A stretch of 64,000 nt of DNA from Candidatus Nitrohelix vancouverensis (GCA_015698305.1 CP048620.1:3243474-3307473); one strand, 5' to 3'. Positions 1 to 9,870 are shown, numbered from the stretch's first letter. Made by a program: numbers and translations. The notes: generated by a model from the letters alone, not told the origin.

Positions 1-1653
1 GTCGATCAGGCAGTCGGCGCCGCCGGGCGCCAGGAAGTCCCGATCCGTCGCTTTCAATTCTATAGTCATCCGTAAATCGGAGATCGCAGTCTCCAAAGCG
101 CCCTTGATGTCGTAAAAATCACAGGACGCGCCGCTTTCCTTCCACACATTCGGTTCATAGGGGCCAACCGCCAGAGCCGCAAGCGCCGCTGTTTCTATTC
201 GTTCGCCCGCCTCTGTTCGATAAAAAATAGCGCCCTGCTCGAACACCCGCACCGGTTTCTGGCCGCGACTGATATTGCCTTTCGCCGCATTCAGCAATCC
301 GGGAAGCAAACTGACGCGCATGACGCCCAACTCTTCGCTCAGAGGATTGTTGAGGGCGATGCACTGCGCCGCCTTGGGAGCGAAGGCGGACATAAAATAG
401 CGCGCCTGTTTCTCCGCGCTGAAACTGAAGTTCACCGCTTCGCAATAACCCGCCTGACTCAGCGCGTTTCTCGTTTGCCGAGTCGCCTGCTGTTGCGGCG
501 TGAAGGCGACGGCCTGAATCGCTCCGCGCGGCGCTTCGGGTTCGATGTTGCGGTAGCCGCGCAAGCGGGCGATTTCCTCGATCAATTCGATTTCGCGTTC
601 GATGATCGGCCGAAAGGATGGGATCGTCACTTCAAACGAATCGCCGGATTCGGCGACGCCAAAACCCAGCCGTCTCAAACAATCGCTGATTTCATCGGCG
701 CTGATTTCCGTTCCGAGAATTTGTCGAACGCGGGCCGGTCGCAAGGTCACCATGCGCGCGCCGCTTGGGCGCGAGACCAGGTCGATGCGTCCCTTGCGAA
801 TGCTTCCTCCCGCCAATTCGCGGATCAACAGAGCCGCGCGGGCCTGCGCCTGAACCACGCCCTCAAAATCCACTTCTCTTTCAAAACGCATCGAAGAATC
901 GCTTCGAATTCCATATTTCTTGGAAGCTTTGCGCACCGTCGGCGCATGGAAACAGGCGCTCTCCAAAATCACCTTGCGCGTTTTCTGCGTCACTTCACTG
1001 CCCTGCCCGCCCATGATTCCGGCCAGCGCCGCAGGTTTGCTCGCGTCCGCGATCACCAGCGCATCGTCGCCCAACTTCAATTCGGTTCCGTCCAGCGCGG
1101 TGAAAGCCTCGCCTGAGCGGGCGCGGCGCACAATGATTTCCGAACCCGCGAGCAGGTCCGCGTCGAAGGCGTGCAGGGGTTGTCCGTATTCCATCAGAAC
1201 ATAATTCGTGATATCGACGATATTGTTGATCGGTCTCAAGCCAATCGCCGTCAGGCGATCCGCCAGCCATTGTGGCGAGGGCTTCACCTCGACGCCGTCG
1301 ATCGCCAGCGCGGAATAGCGCGCGCAAAGTTCCGGTTCGTTGTTTGTGACTTTAAGGCAAGCGTCGATTGGGTCCGGGCCCCAAACCGCTTCCAGCGCCT
1401 GCATGGGCGATTCGATCTTGCAGGGCGTTCCCGCCAGCGCCGCCAGTTCGCGCGCAACGCCCATATGGCTCAACGCGTAACCGCGATTCGGGGTGACGTT
1501 CAATTCAAGCACGTCGGCCTTGCGTCCGTCGGACAAAAGCGTCTGCTCCTGCGCCTCCACCTCCAGCCCGCCAAAGGTCAACAAACGCCCGACTTCTTCG
1601 GTGGACAATTCAGGGTCGACGTAGTCTTTCAACCAATCCAGATAAATTTTCAT
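1..1653 (-). CDS. pheT: Phenylalanine-tRNA ligase beta subunit, partial
   Basis: With PheS this subunit charges tRNA-Phe in the cytoplasm. The frame is open from the ATG at 1653 to the window edge (551 codons), so the C-terminal third, with the anticodon-binding domain, lies outside. Visible in order are the N-terminal strand MKIYLDWLKDYV, the NVTPNRGYALSHMGVAREL motif at residues 52-70, the B3/B4 signature PINNIVDITNYVLMEYGQPL at 141-160, an FERE motif near 260, a B5 domain around 295-365 and the start of the catalytic-like core. Oddly, only about 18 residues separate the GLEV strand (29-32) from NVTPNR, where the usual bacterial protein carries a ~105-residue OB-fold tRNA-binding domain; that domain is absent. 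The gene has its own promoter and no pheS upstream, because rnr is divergent. Confidence 0.95.
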   Translation of the reverse strand, partial: MKIYLDWLKDYVDPELSTEEVGRLLTFGGLEVEAQEQTLLSDGRKADVLELNVTPNRGYALSHMGVARELAALAGTPCKIESPMQALEAVWGPDPIDACLKVTNNEPELCARYSALAIDGVEVKPSPQWLADRLTAIGLRPINNIVDITNYVLMEYGQPLHAFDADLLAGSEIIVRRARSGEAFTALDGTELKLGDDALVIADASKPAALAGIMGGQGSEVTQKTRKVILESACFHAPTVRKASKKYGIRSDSSMRFEREVDFEGVVQAQARAALLIRELAGGSIRKGRIDLVSRPSGARMVTLRPARVRQILGTEISADEISDCLRRLGFGVAESGDSFEVTIPSFRPIIEREIELIEEIARLRGYRNIEPEAPRGAIQAVAFTPQQQATRQTRNALSQAGYCEAVNFSFSAEKQARYFMSAFAPKAAQCIALNNPLSEELGVMRVSLLPGLLNAAKGNISRGQKPVRVFEQGAIFYRTEAGERIETAALAALAVGPYEPNVWKESGASCDFYDIKGALETAISDLRMTIELKATDRDFLAPGGADCLID

Positions 1654-1694
1654 GCAGGAGTTCTTTCCTTTGTTCAAATGCGTTGTGGCTGAGA

Positions 1695-1723
1695 ATTATA
1701 AGTGATGGTTTGTTAAAAAGCAA
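1695..1723 (-). promoter_or_regulatory. Sigma-70-like promoter for pheT
   Basis: Read on the minus strand there is a -35 TTGCTT (1718-1723), a 17-nt spacer and a perfect -10 TATAAT (1695-1700). Predicted transcription start is near 1688, giving a leader of about 35 nt before the pheT ATG, with GGAAAG as the likely ribosome-binding site. It supports pheT being transcribed apart from pheS. Confidence 0.6.
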
Positions 1724-1744
1724 AATCGCTCTGAAACAATATGA

Positions 1745-1773
1745 TTGTATTGACTGGGCGTTGCGATTATAAC
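1745..1773 (+). promoter_or_regulatory. Sigma-70-like promoter for rnr
   Basis: TTGTAT (1745-1750), 17-nt spacer, TATAAC (1768-1773). The predicted start near 1780 leaves about 20 nt before the rnr ATG, with AAGGAA as ribosome-binding site. It lies back to back with the pheT promoter in the 146-bp divergent gap. Confidence 0.5.
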
Positions 1774-1799
1774 CGAAAGCATAACCTAAGGAACTTCTT

Positions 1800-3914
1800 A
1801 TGGAACTCAGTCAGGAATCCATTCTCAAGCGCATTCGGAAAAAAGCCCTGCGGCCTTTGAAAATTGCAGAGATGGCCCGCAATCTGTCAATCCCCGAACC
1901 TCAAAGAAAAGCCTTTCGTAATCTCATCAAAGAGATGGCGGCGGCGGGAAAGCTCATCAAAATCAAGGGCAGTCGCTACGGTCTTCCCGAAGAGATGAGC
2001 CTGGTCACCGGTTCTCTGATGGGGCATTCCGGCGGCTTCGGGTTTGTCACGCCCGAGACGCCCGATGGGGAAAGCGACGTCTATATCCACCGCAAGCACA
2101 TGAAAGATGCGATGCATCAGGATCGCGTGGTGGCGCGCGTGCATTCGACTGAATACAATAAACGCGAAGGCCAGATCGTTCAGATTCTCGAACGCAAAAC
2201 CACGAAGCTCACCGGATTGTATGAAAATTTCGGCAAAGAGGGCTGGGTGGTTCCCACTGAAGATCGCTACTTCCACGACATTTTCATACCGGCGCGCAAT
2301 AAAATGCGCGCTCAGAACGGGCATCTGGTCGAAGTTGAAATCGTCTCCTACCCGACCTCGCGGCAACCGCCGATCGGCAAGGTCACACATATCATCGGCT
2401 TTTCAAACGATCCCGAAGCCCAGGTCAAATCCATCTTTCGCAAACACGACGCGCGCCTGGATTTTCCCGAAAAAGTGTTACGCAGCGCCGAGTCTATTGA
2501 TGAAACCATCCCTAAAGCTGAATTCAAAAAACGCAAGGACCTGACCGGCAAGACCCTGTTCACCATCGACGGGGCGAAGGCCAAGGATTTTGACGACGCG
2601 GTTTCATTGGACAGTTCCGCTTCCGGCTATCGTCTCGGCGTTCATATCGCCGACGTGGCGCATTACGTCCTGCCCGATCAAGCCATCGACAAGGAAGCCT
2701 ACGAACGCGCGACCAGCATCTATTACCCCGACGGCGTCATCCCCATGCTCCCCTTCCGCCTGTCCAATAATATATGCAGTTTGAAACCCGACGTGGAACG
2801 TCTCGCCGTTTCAGCCTGGATTGATCTCGACCCAGACGGCGTAGTGACCGGTTTCAAATTTTTCAATTCCGTCATCAAAAGTTGCCGAAGGCTCACCTAC
2901 TCAGAAGCCGCCGCATCCGACGACCCGGAGGAGACGCCTTCCTTGCCGGACGAAATACGCGAAACCTTGATGGAGATGAAAAAACTCAGCCGCATCCTGC
3001 GCAAGAAACGTTTCAAAGAAGGGAGCGTGGACTTCCAGATTCCAGAAGCCGCCATCGTCATGTCTGAGAAAGGAACCGTCGAGCACATCGGCCTGGCGGA
3101 ACACAATTGGGCGCACGAAATGATCGAGGAATTCATGCTCTGCGCCAACCGATGCGCGGCGCGATTTCTGAAAGAGAAAGAGGTCCCCGCCATCCACCGC
3201 ATTCACGAAGAACCCGACGCGGCAAAGATCAGCGCCCTGCGCGATTTCATCAAAGGACTGGGCATTCGCTGGAACGCACCCGAACCCCTGCGCTCGGTTG
3301 ACATTCAAAAGCTGGTTGAAAAAGTGAGAGGACGCCCGGAAGAGCGCGTGATCAATGTGCTTCTCCTGCGCTCCATGAAGAAAGCGATTTATTCTCCCAA
3401 CGATATCGGCCATTACTGTCTCGGCTTCCCGGACTACGTCCACTTCACCTCGCCGATTCGGCGTTATCCTGATCTGGCGACGCATCGACTGATCAAGACG
3501 CACCTGACTCACAAATGCAAGGGGCCGGAACGCCGACTACTGCTCGGCTATATCACCGAATGCGCGGGTCATACCTCGTGGAAGGAACGCAAGGCCATGG
3601 AGATCGAACGCGACGTGAACGATCTGCGCCAGACGCAGTACATGGCGGACAAAACGGGGAAACATTTCGAGGGCTATATTTCCGGCGTCCAGTCCTTTGG
3701 TTTCTTTGTGGAACTGAAAGAAACTCTCGTTGAAGGACTGGTTCGCATGTCCAGCCTGACCGACGATTATTATATCTTCATGGAAGCCGAGCATAAATTG
3801 CAGGGCCAGCGCCGCCATCAAATTTTCAAAATTGGAGACAGCGTCGAAGTCCGCGTCGTTTCCGTCGATATCGCCAAACGTCGGATCGATCTGGCCCTGG
3901 TGAAAAAACTCTAG
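1800..3914 (+). CDS. rnr: Ribonuclease R
   Basis: 3'-5' exoribonuclease that degrades structured RNA in the cytoplasm. The 704-residue protein has the family order: N-terminal winged helix (residues ~1-65), cold-shock-like OB domains (SGGFGFVTPE near 80, second one to ~235), RNB catalytic domain (~245-575) with the metal-binding acidic motif AKDFDDAVSLD near 260 and the FTSPIRRYPDL signature, and a C-terminal S1 domain (~620-704, from FEGYISGVQSFGFFVEL). The length is slightly short of the E. coli protein, which has a long basic tail not seen here. The ATG at 1800 follows AAGGAA. The 31-bp gap to comEC suggests co-transcription. Confidence 0.95.
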   Translation: MELSQESILKRIRKKALRPLKIAEMARNLSIPEPQRKAFRNLIKEMAAAGKLIKIKGSRYGLPEEMSLVTGSLMGHSGGFGFVTPETPDGESDVYIHRKHMKDAMHQDRVVARVHSTEYNKREGQIVQILERKTTKLTGLYENFGKEGWVVPTEDRYFHDIFIPARNKMRAQNGHLVEVEIVSYPTSRQPPIGKVTHIIGFSNDPEAQVKSIFRKHDARLDFPEKVLRSAESIDETIPKAEFKKRKDLTGKTLFTIDGAKAKDFDDAVSLDSSASGYRLGVHIADVAHYVLPDQAIDKEAYERATSIYYPDGVIPMLPFRLSNNICSLKPDVERLAVSAWIDLDPDGVVTGFKFFNSVIKSCRRLTYSEAAASDDPEETPSLPDEIRETLMEMKKLSRILRKKRFKEGSVDFQIPEAAIVMSEKGTVEHIGLAEHNWAHEMIEEFMLCANRCAARFLKEKEVPAIHRIHEEPDAAKISALRDFIKGLGIRWNAPEPLRSVDIQKLVEKVRGRPEERVINVLLLRSMKKAIYSPNDIGHYCLGFPDYVHFTSPIRRYPDLATHRLIKTHLTHKCKGPERRLLLGYITECAGHTSWKERKAMEIERDVNDLRQTQYMADKTGKHFEGYISGVQSFGFFVELKETLVEGLVRMSSLTDDYYIFMEAEHKLQGQRRHQIFKIGDSVEVRVVSVDIAKRRIDLALVKKL

Positions 3915-3945
3915 GCGAACTTCCCAACACCCACAGCCCTGCGCG

Positions 3946-6579
3946 ATGGACTGGACCCGACACCGCATCCGAATCTCCTGGGCGACGCGCCTGCCGCTCC
4001 TGCCGTTTCTCTTCTGTCTGCTGTCCGGTTTCGGCCTGGAATTCCCAGAACTCTACGACTACCTTCTTCCCGGCCTCTGGCCTCTGTTCTTCATTGCGGC
4101 GGGCTACGCTCTGTTTCGTCTGAACGGATTTTCACTTGCGGTCGCATGCATCGCTTCAACGAGTCTCGTCGCCCTGGGATTCTATCTGGCGCAAGCCAGT
4201 CCGCCTGCCGACGATCATGTCACGCGACACATTCAGCCGCAGACTCATGCTGAAGTGGAGGGGATTTTATACGCGACGCCGACGGCGATGGAAGACCGTA
4301 TTGTTTTTCGACTGCGCCTGCTCTCCATAAAATATAAGAACAAAAAAATAGAGACCTCAGGCGTGGCGCGCATCACGCTTTACGAAAACGAAGCGCCTGC
4401 GCTTCTTCCCGGCGACCGGGTGATCTTCAAGAAAATCAGATTGAAGCTCCCGCGTAATTTCAGGAATCCCGGTCGATTCAAATACGAACGCTATATGAGA
4501 ATGCAGGGCGTCGATGTGATCGGCGGAACCTCGCGCGCAGAAACGATCGTTCGATCCGGCGCAGGCGATCTGCCTTTCTATATCAAATGGCGCGAACGCT
4601 GGCGCCAAGGCATCCATCACGTGTACTCAGAGTTCCTTCCAGATGAAGAAGCCCGTTTGTTGAGGGCATTGACGCTGGGGGATCGTTCGGGAATGGATCG
4701 CGCCAGTCAGGAAGCCTTCGCGGCGACGGGACTCGGACATCTCACGGCGGTTTCGGGATTGCATATCGGCTTCGTCGCCGGGGCCTCGCTTCTTTTACTG
4801 CGGCCCCTGACCTTTCAGCTTCTCTGGCTGATCTCGCCGACCTGGGTGCGGGCCGGGCGGGCACCCAAAATAGCGGCCTTCCTTTCCATCATTCCCGTCG
4901 CGATGTACATGCTCCTCGCCGGCGATAAAGTATCCGTCCTGCGCGCCGGATTCATGGTTCTCGCGGTTCTCGTCGCCCTCATCATCGACCGCGAAAAAAA
5001 CGCCTTCAACGCTCTGCTTCTCGTCGCAATCGCCCTGCTCGCACACAATCCCGAATCGCTTTTTGACGCGGGTTTCCAGATGTCTTTCCTTGCCGTCGCG
5101 TTCATTCTCTATGTTCTCTCGCTGATAATGAACCTCTCCGAACTCGACGCCGTGGATCGCATGGGAGAGACGATGAGCCTTCTCGACCGCTTGCGTCCGC
5201 GGATTCCTGAAGACGGCGAAGCGCCGCAAGCTTTCATAGTGAAGGAGCGCGTCATTCTGTTCTTTGTCGCCAGCGCCTTGTTCTCCATCACCGCCATTCT
5301 TGCGACGCTTCCGGTGGTTCTGCATCATTTCCACCGAATCAGCATTTCAGGCTTCCTGTTGAATCCGATCCTGACGCCCCTTGCATCTCTTCTGATTCCT
5401 TTTTCGCTGGCTTCTGCCTTGATCGTCTCCGCCCTTTCGTTTCTGGGCGATATCCTGTTCGCTCCTATCCACTGGCTCGCCGCTCTGTTCACGAGCATTC
5501 CGCAATGGGTCGCGGGCCTGCCCGGAGCTTTCCTGTACTGGCCGACTCCCAAACCGGCATGGCCACTCCTATATTACGCATTTCTATTGGGCGCATTGTC
5601 TCTCGTTCTACGACAGCGCACCAGCCGAACCCTGAACCCGTCTGAAAACTCCGCGCACAAGATTTGGAAACAGCTCGGAAGGACGCTATGGATCGGCGCA
5701 GGCGTTCTCACCGTCGCCGGATTTCTTTTCCCGCGCTTTCCGGCAGCGACCATAGACCCGCTTGAAATCACCTTGCTCGACGTCGGTCAGGGAGAATCGA
5801 TTTTCATACGCTTTCCCGACGACCAAACCTTGTTGATCGACGGCGGCGGCTTCTACAAAAACTCGCTGGATATCGGCAAGGCCGTCGTCGCCCCCTTCCT
5901 GTGGAGCCAGGGGTATCGGCGACTCGACGCCATCGCCGCGACGCATCGCGACAACGACCACATCAGCGGACTGGAATCCATCCTCGATCTGATCCCGGTT
6001 CACAATTTACTGACTCTGGACAACGCCGCATGGCAGAGCGAAGCTCGCATTCAAAAACTCATCGAGAAAGCCGAGCGCAAGGGAACGCAGATTAAGAGCC
6101 TGCAAACGGGACAAGCCATGACCTTTGGCGAAGCCCGGTTGACGCTTCTGCATCCCACCTCGGAGTTCATGGATCGTTACGACTCGTCGCCGCAAAACTC
6201 GCACGCCTCGAACAATCGCTCGCTCGTCTTCAAACTGGAATACCGCAAGTTCAGCATGCTTTTGACCGGCGACATTGAAAACGACGCGGAACGATTCATG
6301 CTCTCTCGGAAGGCTCCTCTGCGAAGCGATATTTTGAAAGCTCCGCATCATGGCAGTCGATTTTCCAGCTCGCCCGAGTTCATCCGCGCAACGCAAGCCT
6401 CGGTCGTTCTGTTCTCAAGCGGCTATCTGAACTGGGCGAAGCACCCCCACCGCGAAACGCTCGCGCGCTACGAAGCATTCGGAACAAGGGTCTACAGAAC
6501 CGATCGTGATGGAGCCATTCGTATCGCGGCGGACGGAGAGAGCTGGAGCGTCTCCCCGTTTGAATGGAATCAAGATTGA
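3946..6579 (+). CDS. comEC: ComEC/Rec2-type DNA uptake channel
   Basis: Inner-membrane protein expected to carry single-stranded DNA into the cytoplasm during natural transformation. The 877-residue protein has all three family parts: N-terminal membrane segments plus the DUF4131 OB-like region (~1-200), the Competence membrane domain (~215-500, with GLGHLTAVSGLHIGFVAGA), and a C-terminal metallo-beta-lactamase-fold domain (~600-850) with LDVGQGESIFI, LIDGGG, the metal-site motif THRDNDHISGL and KAPHHGSRFSSS. The metal-binding histidines and aspartates look intact, so the nuclease-like domain may be active. No other competence genes are in the window. The start at 3946 lies just after rnr; no strong ribosome-binding site is visible. 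Confidence 0.93.
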   Translation: MDWTRHRIRISWATRLPLLPFLFCLLSGFGLEFPELYDYLLPGLWPLFFIAAGYALFRLNGFSLAVACIASTSLVALGFYLAQASPPADDHVTRHIQPQTHAEVEGILYATPTAMEDRIVFRLRLLSIKYKNKKIETSGVARITLYENEAPALLPGDRVIFKKIRLKLPRNFRNPGRFKYERYMRMQGVDVIGGTSRAETIVRSGAGDLPFYIKWRERWRQGIHHVYSEFLPDEEARLLRALTLGDRSGMDRASQEAFAATGLGHLTAVSGLHIGFVAGASLLLLRPLTFQLLWLISPTWVRAGRAPKIAAFLSIIPVAMYMLLAGDKVSVLRAGFMVLAVLVALIIDREKNAFNALLLVAIALLAHNPESLFDAGFQMSFLAVAFILYVLSLIMNLSELDAVDRMGETMSLLDRLRPRIPEDGEAPQAFIVKERVILFFVASALFSITAILATLPVVLHHFHRISISGFLLNPILTPLASLLIPFSLASALIVSALSFLGDILFAPIHWLAALFTSIPQWVAGLPGAFLYWPTPKPAWPLLYYAFLLGALSLVLRQRTSRTLNPSENSAHKIWKQLGRTLWIGAGVLTVAGFLFPRFPAATIDPLEITLLDVGQGESIFIRFPDDQTLLIDGGGFYKNSLDIGKAVVAPFLWSQGYRRLDAIAATHRDNDHISGLESILDLIPVHNLLTLDNAAWQSEARIQKLIEKAERKGTQIKSLQTGQAMTFGEARLTLLHPTSEFMDRYDSSPQNSHASNNRSLVFKLEYRKFSMLLTGDIENDAERFMLSRKAPLRSDILKAPHHGSRFSSSPEFIRATQASVVLFSSGYLNWAKHPHRETLARYEAFGTRVYRTDRDGAIRIAADGESWSVSPFEWNQD

Positions 6580-6643
6580 CATCTCATGCGGATCAACCTA
6601 TAAAACACCAGACTCAAACTGTCTCACTCAACAGGCATCGCTG

Positions 6644-7801
6644 ATGGATATCAATCCTTACACGCAGTCGCCCTGGTGCATATTACTGGCCGATCCCGCC
6701 AACAAGGGACTGGACCGAACTTGCGCCGCGCTGAAAAGCGGATACACCATGCTCATCGCCGAGGACGGTCCGCAAACGGTTGAGACCTATTTGAGCAAGC
6801 GCCCCGACATCATCGTGATGAGCGCGGACGCTCCAGCGCTGGACGGCTTTCAGGTCTGCAGGAAAATCAAGGACATCTCGGGAAGGCGTTTCACGCCGAT
6901 CATTCTGGTTTCAGAGCAAACCGATATCTCCAGCCTGCAACAAGGCTTTCAATCGGGAGCCGAAGACTATTTAAGAAAACCCTTCGAACCTGAAGAACTC
7001 ATCATCCGCATCCAGTCGGCGCTGAGAACCAAAAAACTCTACGTCGAGTTGATGAAAGCCTATGAGGTGATCGACCGGGAACGCGACATTCTGGCCAATA
7101 TCCAGAAAAATTTTTTCAGCGAGGCGCCGCCGCAGATTCCCGGCTACCAGTTCTTCACCAAATACCAGCCCTCCTCCAAAGCCGGAGGCGACTATTACGA
7201 TTTCATCCAGATCGACCAGGAACGTCTCGGCATCATGACCGCCGACGTGTCCGGGCACGGCATTCCCGCCGCCGTCGTCATGTCGATGAAGCGTATTCTG
7301 TTGCGAGCCTTCTTGTCCGACCAGGCCTCCCCCGCTGAAACGCTGGAGACTCTGAATTCTGTTTTGTTCAAGCACCTGAAATCCGGTCATTTCATCACCG
7401 CTTTCTACGGCGTCCTGAATACGAAGACGCGGGTCATGAAATACGCCTGCGCCGGGCATTGCCCGCCCTTTCTGCTCGATTGCAATAGCGGCGAGTTGAC
7501 GGAGTTGAAAAACCAGAAGGGCATCCCCCTGATGATCCTGCCCGACAACCCGATGGATGAGGTGGAAACGCAGTTGCCCCCCAACAGCAAACTGGTTCTG
7601 TACACCGATGGATTGATCGAAGCGCAAAACCGCCAGGGAGAACAATGGGGTCGCCAGCGTCTGGCTGATGAAATCAGCAGATTGGGGGCCGAACAAAACC
7701 TCGACGCCTTCGGGGAGCAGATTCTGGCATCCGTCGATCAATTCATGGGCGGCAACGCATTCTCCGACGATTACACTCTGGTCGCCCTTCAGATCGACTG
7801 A
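6644..7801 (+). CDS. Receiver-PP2C (RsbU/SpoIIE-type) phosphatase
   Basis: 385 residues from the ATG at 6644. An upstream start at 6506 would overlap comEC heavily and add no conserved sequence. Residues ~10-125 form a response-regulator receiver, a linker helix follows (~125-165), and ~175-385 is a PPM/SpoIIE serine phosphatase with TADVSGHGIPAAVV, YTDGLIEA and SDDYTLV carrying the metal-binding aspartates. Such proteins usually dephosphorylate anti-sigma-factor antagonists in partner-switching pathways. The receiver is degenerate: the phospho-acceptor position is Ser60 (VMSADAPALDG) and the acidic pair is reduced to Ala16-Asp17, while Lys112 (YLRKPFEP) remains. No anti-sigma factor or antagonist gene is adjacent. 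Confidence 0.85.
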   Translation: MDINPYTQSPWCILLADPANKGLDRTCAALKSGYTMLIAEDGPQTVETYLSKRPDIIVMSADAPALDGFQVCRKIKDISGRRFTPIILVSEQTDISSLQQGFQSGAEDYLRKPFEPEELIIRIQSALRTKKLYVELMKAYEVIDRERDILANIQKNFFSEAPPQIPGYQFFTKYQPSSKAGGDYYDFIQIDQERLGIMTADVSGHGIPAAVVMSMKRILLRAFLSDQASPAETLETLNSVLFKHLKSGHFITAFYGVLNTKTRVMKYACAGHCPPFLLDCNSGELTELKNQKGIPLMILPDNPMDEVETQLPPNSKLVLYTDGLIEAQNRQGEQWGRQRLADEISRLGAEQNLDAFGEQILASVDQFMGGNAFSDDYTLVALQID

Positions 7802-7845
7802 TTTCCTGATCGGCTGGCTTTTCAATAATCTTCGTCAGCCAGCTA

Positions 7846-7874
7846 TTGAGATTTCCTTATCTTTCTGCTATAAA
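7846..7874 (+). promoter_or_regulatory. Sigma-70-like promoter
   Basis: TTGAGA (7846-7851), 17-nt spacer, TATAAA (7869-7874). The predicted start near 7881 would serve the small basic protein at 7912 and probably gatC-gatA behind it. Confidence 0.55.
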
Positions 7875-7911
7875 GTTTGTTTCCCTAAATTTAATCAAGG
7901 AATCATCTATC

Positions 7912-8106
7912 ATGGCCACACTGGAACAACTGAAAACGCATATCGACAAAGCAAAAGAACAGGCGAAAGATAAAAACGGCGCTGATTACCGCGACAAGCA
8001 CAAAAAACTGAAACGCCTGCAACGCAAATCTTCCAAAATCATTGCCACTGCAAATCGTCTGGAAGAAAGCAAGAAACCCAAGAAAGAGCGTAAAGCCGCA
8101 AGCTGA
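7912..8106 (+). CDS. Small lysine-rich protein
   Basis: 64 residues, starting at the ATG at 7912 with AAGGAA about ten bases upstream; a longer start at 7846 would sit on the promoter. The protein is highly charged and basic (MATLEQLKTHIDKAKEQAKD, then RDKHKKLKRLQRKSSKI, tail KKPKKERKAAS) and predicted mostly helical, with no membrane segment. No family is recognised. The composition would fit binding to nucleic acid or the ribosome, but that is inference only. It lies 25 bp upstream of gatC and probably shares its transcript. Confidence 0.7.
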   Translation: MATLEQLKTHIDKAKEQAKDKNGADYRDKHKKLKRLQRKSSKIIATANRLEESKKPKKERKAAS

Positions 8107-8131
8107 TAACGATCTCTTCTGATAAATCATC

Positions 8132-8413
8132 ATGACCGACAAATTCGACATCGACGCCGCTGTGTCCCTTTCGCGTCTCAAACTGGAAGCCGACGAGAAA
8201 CAGCGTCTTGAAAAAGATCTGGAAGCCATCGTCAGTTACATCGATCAGTTGAACACGCTGAACACGGATCAGGTCGAACCCACGTCGCACGTCCTGCCCA
8301 TTCAAAACGTATTTCGCGAAGACATTCCCGATAATAAATTTGGCGACAGCCCGTGTTTGCCTCTGGCTCCGGCCCATGACAAAGGCCATTACGAAGTGCC
8401 TCAGATTATTTGA
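8132..8413 (+). CDS. gatC: Asp/Glu-tRNA amidotransferase subunit C
   Basis: Small subunit of GatCAB, which converts misacylated Glu-tRNA(Gln) and/or Asp-tRNA(Asn) to the correct amide form. The 93 residues match the family in length and pattern: an N-terminal helix with the family-typical VSLSRLKL motif, a central linker helix ([19 protein letters not shown]) and the proline-rich stretch [19 protein letters not shown] that wraps around GatA. Its stop codon is immediately followed by gatA. gatB is not in this window. Confidence 0.92.
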   Translation: MTDKFDIDAAVSLSRLKLEADEKQRLEKDLEAIVSYIDQLNTLNTDQVEPTSHVLPIQNVFREDIPDNKFGDSPCLPLAPAHDKGHYEVPQII

Positions 8414-8418
8414 TCTCC

Positions 8419-9870
8419 ATGCATCAATACACCATCGAAGAAGCCAGGGCGCGCCTCAAGCGCCGCGAGATCAGCGCGGTTGAGTTGACCCAGGCCTATT
8501 ATGACCGTATCGACGCCGTCGAAGACAAGGTCGGCGCCTACACGCACCTGACCCGGGAGATCGCGCTTCAGCAAGCTCAATCAGCCGACGAGCGCATCGC
8601 CTCCGGCGAAGACTCGCCGCTACTGGGAATTCCTATCGCGATCAAAGATCTGATTTGCATGAAGGACGCGCGCGTCACCTGCTCTTCGCGAATGCTGGAA
8701 AATTTTGTATCGCCTTACGACGCCACCGTCGTCGGCAAACTCAAAGAAGCCGGAGCGGTGATTCTGGGAAAGACCAACATGGACGAGTTCGCCATGGGCT
8801 CTTCCACAGAAAACTCCGCCTTGCAGAAAACGAAAAACCCCTGGGACCTGCAACGCGTTCCCGGCGGTTCCAGCGGCGGTTCCGCCGCCGCAGTCGCGGC
8901 GCAGGAATGCGTCGCCTCTCTCGGTTCCGATACAGGCGGCTCGATTCGCCAACCCGCTTCCTTCTGCGGCGTCACCGGGGTCAAACCGACCTACGGTCGC
9001 GTATCGCGTTTTGGACTGGTGGCCTTCGCTTCGTCGCTCGATCAAATCGGCCCCATGACGAAGACGGTCGCCGATTCTGCGACCTTGCTAAACGTCATCA
9101 GCGGTCACGATCCTCTGGATTCAACTTCGGCAAACGTTGCTGTGCCTGACTTCAGGCAATCCCTGCAACAGGATGTGCGCGGAATGAAAATTGGTCTGCC
9201 TGAGGAATATTTCACGAAAGGCATCGATCCGGAAGTGGAAGCGCCCGTTCGCGCCGCCATCCAAAACCTGAAGGATCTGGGGATGGAACCGGTTTCCGTT
9301 TCCCTGCCGCACATGCAATACGCCGTCGCCTGCTATTACATCCTGGCATGCGCCGAAGCGAGCGCCAATCTGTCCCGCTACGACGGCGTCAAATACGGCT
9401 ACCGTTCTGAAAAATCCGACACTCTGCTGGAAATGTACACGAACACGCGCGAAGAAGGCTTTGGCGAAGAAGTGAAACGCCGCATCCTGCTCGGAACCTT
9501 TGTTTTGAGTTCCGGTTATTACGACGCCTATTATTTGAAGGGACAAAAGGTCCGCACCCTGATCAAACAGGATTTTGAGACGGCCTTCCAGAAATGCGAC
9601 GTGATCGCCGCTCCGGTCTGCCCCACCCCGGCGTTCCGGCTCAATGAAAAATCGAGCGACCCGCTCCAGATGTACCTTTCGGACATCTACACCATATCCG
9701 CCAATCTGGCGGGAATTCCCGGACTCTCCGTGCCCTGCGGCTTCACCCCGAACGGGCTTCCCGTGGGACTGCAACTACTCGGCGAACATTTCGACGAATC
9801 GTCCATCCTGCAAGTCGGCAACCAGTTCCAGATCAACAGCGATCATCATCTCAAAACGCCGACGCTCTAG
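8419..9870 (+). CDS. gatA: Asp/Glu-tRNA amidotransferase subunit A
   Basis: Glutaminase/amidase subunit of GatCAB that releases ammonia from glutamine for transamidation. About 483 residues, the normal size. The amidase-signature Ser-cisSer-Lys triad is visible: Lys in [11 protein letters not shown] near 77, then [13 protein letters not shown] and [19 protein letters not shown] around 150-190. The ATG at 8419 gives the family-typical N-terminus ([20 protein letters not shown]). A TTG at 8410 overlapping the gatC stop is the alternative. The 3' end, from about 9848, is the first copy of a degenerate repeat found twice more downstream. Confidence 0.95.
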   Translation: MHQYTIEEARARLKRREISAVELTQAYYDRIDAVEDKVGAYTHLTREIALQQAQSADERIASGEDSPLLGIPIAIKDLICMKDARVTCSSRMLENFVSPYDATVVGKLKEAGAVILGKTNMDEFAMGSSTENSALQKTKNPWDLQRVPGGSSGGSAAAVAAQECVASLGSDTGGSIRQPASFCGVTGVKPTYGRVSRFGLVAFASSLDQIGPMTKTVADSATLLNVISGHDPLDSTSANVAVPDFRQSLQQDVRGMKIGLPEEYFTKGIDPEVEAPVRAAIQNLKDLGMEPVSVSLPHMQYAVACYYILACAEASANLSRYDGVKYGYRSEKSDTLLEMYTNTREEGFGEEVKRRILLGTFVLSSGYYDAYYLKGQKVRTLIKQDFETAFQKCDVIAAPVCPTPAFRLNEKSSDPLQMYLSDIYTISANLAGIPGLSVPCGFTPNGLPVGLQLLGEHFDESSILQVGNQFQINSDHHLKTPTL

